From: Acidimicrobiales bacterium | GTDB taxonomy: Bacteria > Actinomycetota > Acidimicrobiia > Acidimicrobiales > SHLQ01 | DNA length: 8,706 bases | Direction of reading: 5' to 3' | Assembly: GCA_013002375.1 (NCBI GenBank) | Contig: JABDJW010000332.1 | Coordinates: 1-8,706, forward strand | Part shown: positions 6,204-8,706 of the stretch, piece after piece | How positions within the stretch are numbered: position 1 is the stretch's first letter | Layout: each line of letters begins with the position of its first letter | Position numbers and translations under genes: made by a program | Notes under the pieces: generated by a model | What the model was told of the DNA's origin: nothing | The model's database searches: none | What the model saw: only the letters and a program-made list of their open reading frames with translations

Positions 6204-7304
6204 ATGGAACCGATGGCAGCCCACGATTTCAGCCCCGAGTTGGCCCGGTATGGGCTCTCCGCTGACCGCCTGGACGAGTTGTTCGAGGCCGCGGATGGGC
6301 GGGTCCTCGGCCGCATCATCCGGGTGGAACGGGGCGAATCCGACGTCGTCACCGAGGCCGGTCCGGTGCGAGCGGTGTCGGATTCCCTGCGGGCGCAGAG
6401 CGATCTCGCGCCCGTCACCGGCGACTGGGTCCATCTGGTCGACGATCCCGAGGTGGGCTGGCGAATCGACGAGATCGTCGAACGGCAGCGCACGCTGTCG
6501 CGCCGCGACCCGGGCGAACAGAACATCGAGCAGGTCTTGGTGGCCAACGTCGATCGGGTATTGATCACCCAGGCGCTCGATCGGCCACTGCGACCCGGGC
6601 GCATCGAACGGTTTCTGGTACTGGCCTGGGATTCGGGCGCCGAGCCTGCCGTCTTGTTGACCAAGTCCGACGTGGCCGATGCCGACGAGGTGGCTGAGGT
6701 TCGGGCGGTGGTCGAGGCCTTGGCCCCGGGCATCGAGGTGGTCGCCCTGTCCGCGGTCGAGGGTGCTGATCGTGATGATGGCATAGCCGAGCAACTGCGC
6801 AGACTCGTGCCCGCCGGTGTCACCGCGGTGCTCGTCGGCGAGTCGGGCGCGGGGAAGTCGACCCTGGTGAACCGGCTGCTCGGGCACGAGGCCCAAGCCA
6901 CCGGCGATGTGCGCGATGCCGATGGTGCGGGCCGGCACACCACGATTACCCGGGACCTCATCCCGTTGCCCGATGCCGGGCTCATCATCGACACCCCCGG
7001 CATCCGAGCGGTGGGTATCTGGGACGCGGAGGACGCGTTACGTCGGGTGTTCGGAGACGTGATCGAACTGGCCGGGGGGTGCCGGTTCAACGATTGCCAA
7101 CACGGGGTCGAACCGGGCTGCGCGGTGCAGGCTGCGGTCGAGGCCAGCCAACTCGACGCCCGGCGGCTCGGTCGGTTCGTCGGTATGCGAGCCGAGCTGA
7201 TCGAACAGGCCGAGCGGGAGGCCGAACGAGCCCGACGAGCCGATTCGGGCCGCCGCCGCCGAGGCGGCGGCAAGGGTGGCGGTCGAAAGAAGCGCCGCCG
7301 CTAG
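6204..7304 (+). CDS. rsgA: Ribosome small-subunit biogenesis GTPase RsgA (YjeQ)
   Basis: A 366-residue circularly permuted GTPase that acts in late 30S subunit maturation in the cytoplasm. An N-terminal OB-fold region (about 30-105) precedes the G domain. The G4 motif TKSD (153-156) comes before G1 GESGAGKST (212-220), then the GRHTTIT G2-like segment and G3 DTPG (263-266); this order is diagnostic of the family. The C-terminal zinc site is C293-x4-C298-x-H300-x5-C306. The protein ends in a long Arg/Lys/Gly-rich tail (about the last 23 residues), a likely rRNA-contacting extension. The ATG at 6204 is chosen, with GAAGGG about 15 bases upstream. An ATG at 6213 and a TTG at 6177 are alternatives; the differences are short and outside conserved sequence. 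It appears to be a single-gene unit, convergent with the ligase at 7438. Confidence 0.95.
   Translation: MEPMAAHDFSPELARYGLSADRLDELFEAADGRVLGRIIRVERGESDVVTEAGPVRAVSDSLRAQSDLAPVTGDWVHLVDDPEVGWRIDEIVERQRTLSRRDPGEQNIEQVLVANVDRVLITQALDRPLRPGRIERFLVLAWDSGAEPAVLLTKSDVADADEVAEVRAVVEALAPGIEVVALSAVEGADRDDGIAEQLRRLVPAGVTAVLVGESGAGKSTLVNRLLGHEAQATGDVRDADGAGRHTTITRDLIPLPDAGLIIDTPGIRAVGIWDAEDALRRVFGDVIELAGGCRFNDCQHGVEPGCAVQAAVEASQLDARRLGRFVGMRAELIEQAEREAERARRADSGRRRRGGGKGGGRKKRRR
7249..7271 (+). repeat. 9-bp perfect GC hairpin within the 3' end of rsgA
   Basis: GCCGCCGCC (7249-7257) and GGCGGCGGC (7263-7271) pair perfectly around a 5-base loop. It encodes the start of the Arg/Gly-rich tail of RsgA, and no T run follows. 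It is probably a by-product of Arg and Gly codons at high G+C, though such a strong stem about 30 bases from the stop could pause ribosomes or polymerase. Confidence 0.5.
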
Positions 7305-7393
7305 CGATTCGGAAGCCAATCGGTGGGGACGCAACGGTGCCGGGCCCGCTGGTCGGCAACGTTGACGACCGAGCGGACCCGTACGTCATACAT
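7301..7393 (-). CDS. Possible 30-residue small protein between the acyl-CoA ligase and rsgA
   Basis: The ORF starts with ATG at 7393, four bases after a minus-strand GGAGG (7398-7402), and begins MYDVRVRSVVNVAD. It lies 44 bases downstream of the ligase stop on the same strand, so it could be the last cistron of that unit. Hand-counted G+C by codon position is about 76/52/76 percent, and the low second position is what coding sequence in a GC-rich genome gives. Its TAG lies within the same CTAG as the rsgA stop on the other strand. It has one Cys and one Trp, no membrane segment and no motif I recognise. The strong ribosome site is the main support; the short length makes chance occurrence quite possible. 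Confidence 0.3.
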   Translation of the reverse strand: MYDVRVRSVVNVADQRARHRCVPTDWLPNR

Positions 7394-7437
7394 CGGTCCT
7401 CCGGGTTGTCGCCTTGATGTGATCGCCGGGCGTGGGG

Positions 7438-8706
7438 CTAGGTCGCCGTTTCGTGTTCGACCAGCATTCGGCGATCGACCTTGTCGGTGCCGTTGCGAGG
7501 CAGCTGATCGAGTACCCGAATCGCTTCCGGCAGCTTGTAGCCGGCCAGTCGGTCGGCGGCGAACGCTCGCAAGTCGTCGAGGGTTGGCGCCGCGACCCCC
7601 GGCCGGACGCCGAGGACGGCGACGCCGATCTCGCCCATGACGTCGTCGGGCCGGGGCACGACCGCAACCTCGGCCACGGCCGGATGGTCGGTGAGGACCC
7701 GTTCGATTTCGGCGGGGTAGACGTTGTAGCCGCCCCGAATGAACATCTCCTTGATTCGGCCGGTGAGGCGAAAGAGGCCGCGATCGTCGATGGTCGCGAG
7801 ATCGCCGGTGCGCAACCAGCCGTCGACCAGCGTCTCGGCCGTCGCTTCGGGTGCCCGCCAGTATTCGGACATGATCGCCCGTGATCGCAGCCACAACTCG
7901 CCGGTCTCACCATCGGGCACGAGGTGGCCATCGGGACCCCGTACCGTCGCCTCGATACCCGGGCGGGGGCGGCCGATGGTGTGCAGGGCTTCTTCATCGT
8001 CGGCCTCGGGGGATGTGCCCAGACCGACGCCCCCGCACTCGGTCGAGGAGTAGCGGATCAGATAGGGCGCGCCGAAGATCCGGCGAGCTTCGCGGACCAA
8101 CGCCGGTGGGCTGGCGCTGCCGCCGACCACGACGGCCTTCACGCAGCTGAAGTCGCGCTCCTCGATTCCCTCGACCCGCAACATCAGTGCGATCTGGGGT
8201 GCGACGCCGGTGACCGCGCTGATGCGATGGCGGTCGATGAGGTCGACGACGTCGGCGGCCCGCCACTTGGTCAGCAAGTGGGTCGTGCCGCCGGCGGCCA
8301 ACAACCAGGGCAGCTTGGTCATGATGCCGATGTGCGCGAACTCGGTGGGAGCGATTCGGTGGCCACCGCCGCCCCATGCGCCGCCGGTGTCGAGCTCGGC
8401 AATGGCTGCGAGCTGACGGTTGGCGAACAACGCGCCCTTCGGGTCGCCGGTGCTTCCGGAAGAGAAGCAGATACACACCGGTCGATCGAGGTCGGCCGGC
8501 ATGGCGACGGGGACTTGGCCGGGGAGTCGGAGCTCACCGAGGATGGTGTCCGGAGCATCGGCGAGGCGGATCAGTTCGACCTCCTGGTCATCGGGAATAC
8601 CGGCGACATGATCCTCCGCCGCGATGACGAGCTTCGGGGCTGCCGTTTCGATCACCGCGGCGCGTTCGGAGGGGCGCAGCCGGGGATTCGTGCCGGCGGT
8701 GATCGC
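7438..8706 (-). CDS. FadD-like acyl-CoA synthetase (AMP-forming), N-terminus outside window
   Basis: The C-terminal 422 residues of a standard-length ANL-superfamily ligase that activates a carboxylic acid, probably a fatty or other lipophilic acid, to its CoA thioester. Visible in order are: GTNPRLRPSERAAVI near the right edge, typical of the region before the P-loop; the P-loop SSGSTGDPKG (8434-8463); the YSSTECGG adenine-binding motif; GWLRTGDLA with the ATP-ribose aspartate; the hinge GRIKEMFIRGGYNVYPAEIE; and the catalytic lysine in NGTDKVDR (codon 7480-7482), followed by the stop at 7438. The frame remains open to the window edge. An internal GTG at 8655 is not the true start, because family-typical sequence continues upstream of it. 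The substrate cannot be read from the sequence, and the genes that might share its operon lie outside the window. Confidence 0.93.
   Translation of the reverse strand, partial: AITAGTNPRLRPSERAAVIETAAPKLVIAAEDHVAGIPDDQEVELIRLADAPDTILGELRLPGQVPVAMPADLDRPVCICFSSGSTGDPKGALFANRQLAAIAELDTGGAWGGGGHRIAPTEFAHIGIMTKLPWLLAAGGTTHLLTKWRAADVVDLIDRHRISAVTGVAPQIALMLRVEGIEERDFSCVKAVVVGGSASPPALVREARRIFGAPYLIRYSSTECGGVGLGTSPEADDEEALHTIGRPRPGIEATVRGPDGHLVPDGETGELWLRSRAIMSEYWRAPEATAETLVDGWLRTGDLATIDDRGLFRLTGRIKEMFIRGGYNVYPAEIERVLTDHPAVAEVAVVPRPDDVMGEIGVAVLGVRPGVAAPTLDDLRAFAADRLAGYKLPEAIRVLDQLPRNGTDKVDRRMLVEHETAT

Noticed and set aside
4292..6265. 657-residue plus-strand open frame, and the long minus-strand frame 4272-6938 in another phase
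   Set aside because: Both are shadows of the molybdopterin gene and rsgA. Their translations are Arg/Gly/Asp-rich without domain motifs.
6107..7273. Extension of the molybdopterin gene frame upstream to 7273
   Set aside because: It runs antisense through rsgA and its translation is Ser/Arg/Pro-rich with no motif. Conserved features begin only after about 6060.
7305..7437. Intrinsic terminator in the convergent gap after rsgA
   Set aside because: Only a weak 5-bp inverted repeat (7305-7309/7318-7322) without a T run is present, so I do not call a terminator.
1..8706. CRISPR arrays, tRNA/rRNA genes, insertion sequences, prophage or defence genes
   Set aside because: No regularly spaced repeats, tRNA-like cloverleaf, transposase motifs or terminal repeats were seen on either strand. 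All long frames are accounted for by metabolic or housekeeping genes.

Overview
This is a GC-rich window (roughly two-thirds G+C by eye) with dense, mostly minus-strand coding, G/C-ending codons, one GTG start at a stop/start overlap and GGAGG-type ribosome binding sites. The protein set (compact MenE-like ligase, PoxB-like ThDP enzyme, membrane-anchored Tat-type sulfite-oxidase-family protein, RsgA with a basic tail, FadD-like ligase) fits an actinomycetote. An Acidimicrobiia-type bacterium would suit, but that class assignment is inference.

Layout, left to right. (1) 1-677, minus: first 225 codons of a compact AMP-forming acyl-CoA ligase resembling MenE; its 3' end lies outside the window. 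(2) 688-2658, minus: an N-terminal Rieske [2Fe-2S] domain fused to a ThDP-dependent enzyme resembling pyruvate oxidase PoxB. (3) 2655-4262, minus: a second Rieske domain, here fused to the FMN/Fe-S synthase domain of the glutamate synthase family. These three genes are packed as an operon in the order 4262 -> 1: a 4-base GTGA overlap between (3) and (2), and 10 bases between (2) and (1). (4) 4263-4384: a short intergenic stretch with a perfect 12-bp inverted repeat that folds better as minus-strand RNA. (5) 4385-6106, minus: a membrane protein with four or five transmembrane helices, an internal twin-arginine segment and a periplasmic molybdopterin (sulfite oxidase family) domain. (6) 6107-6203: divergent intergenic region with a hairpin that contains the Shine-Dalgarno sequence of gene (5). 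(7) 6204-7304, plus: RsgA/YjeQ ribosome-assembly GTPase. (8) 7301-7393, minus: a possible 30-residue small ORF with its own GGAGG. (9) 7438-8706, minus: a FadD-like acyl-CoA ligase whose N-terminus lies beyond the right edge.

The notable part is the 1-4262 operon. Two different oxidoreductase cores each carry their own N-terminal Rieske domain, and an acyl-CoA ligase follows. A coherent but unproven reading is a redox pathway in which both flavin/ThDP enzymes exchange electrons through attached Rieske clusters, with the carboxylic acid product possibly captured as a CoA thioester. The real substrates cannot be read from the sequence. There are no rRNA or tRNA genes, CRISPR arrays, insertion sequences or gene-free stretches over 300 bases.
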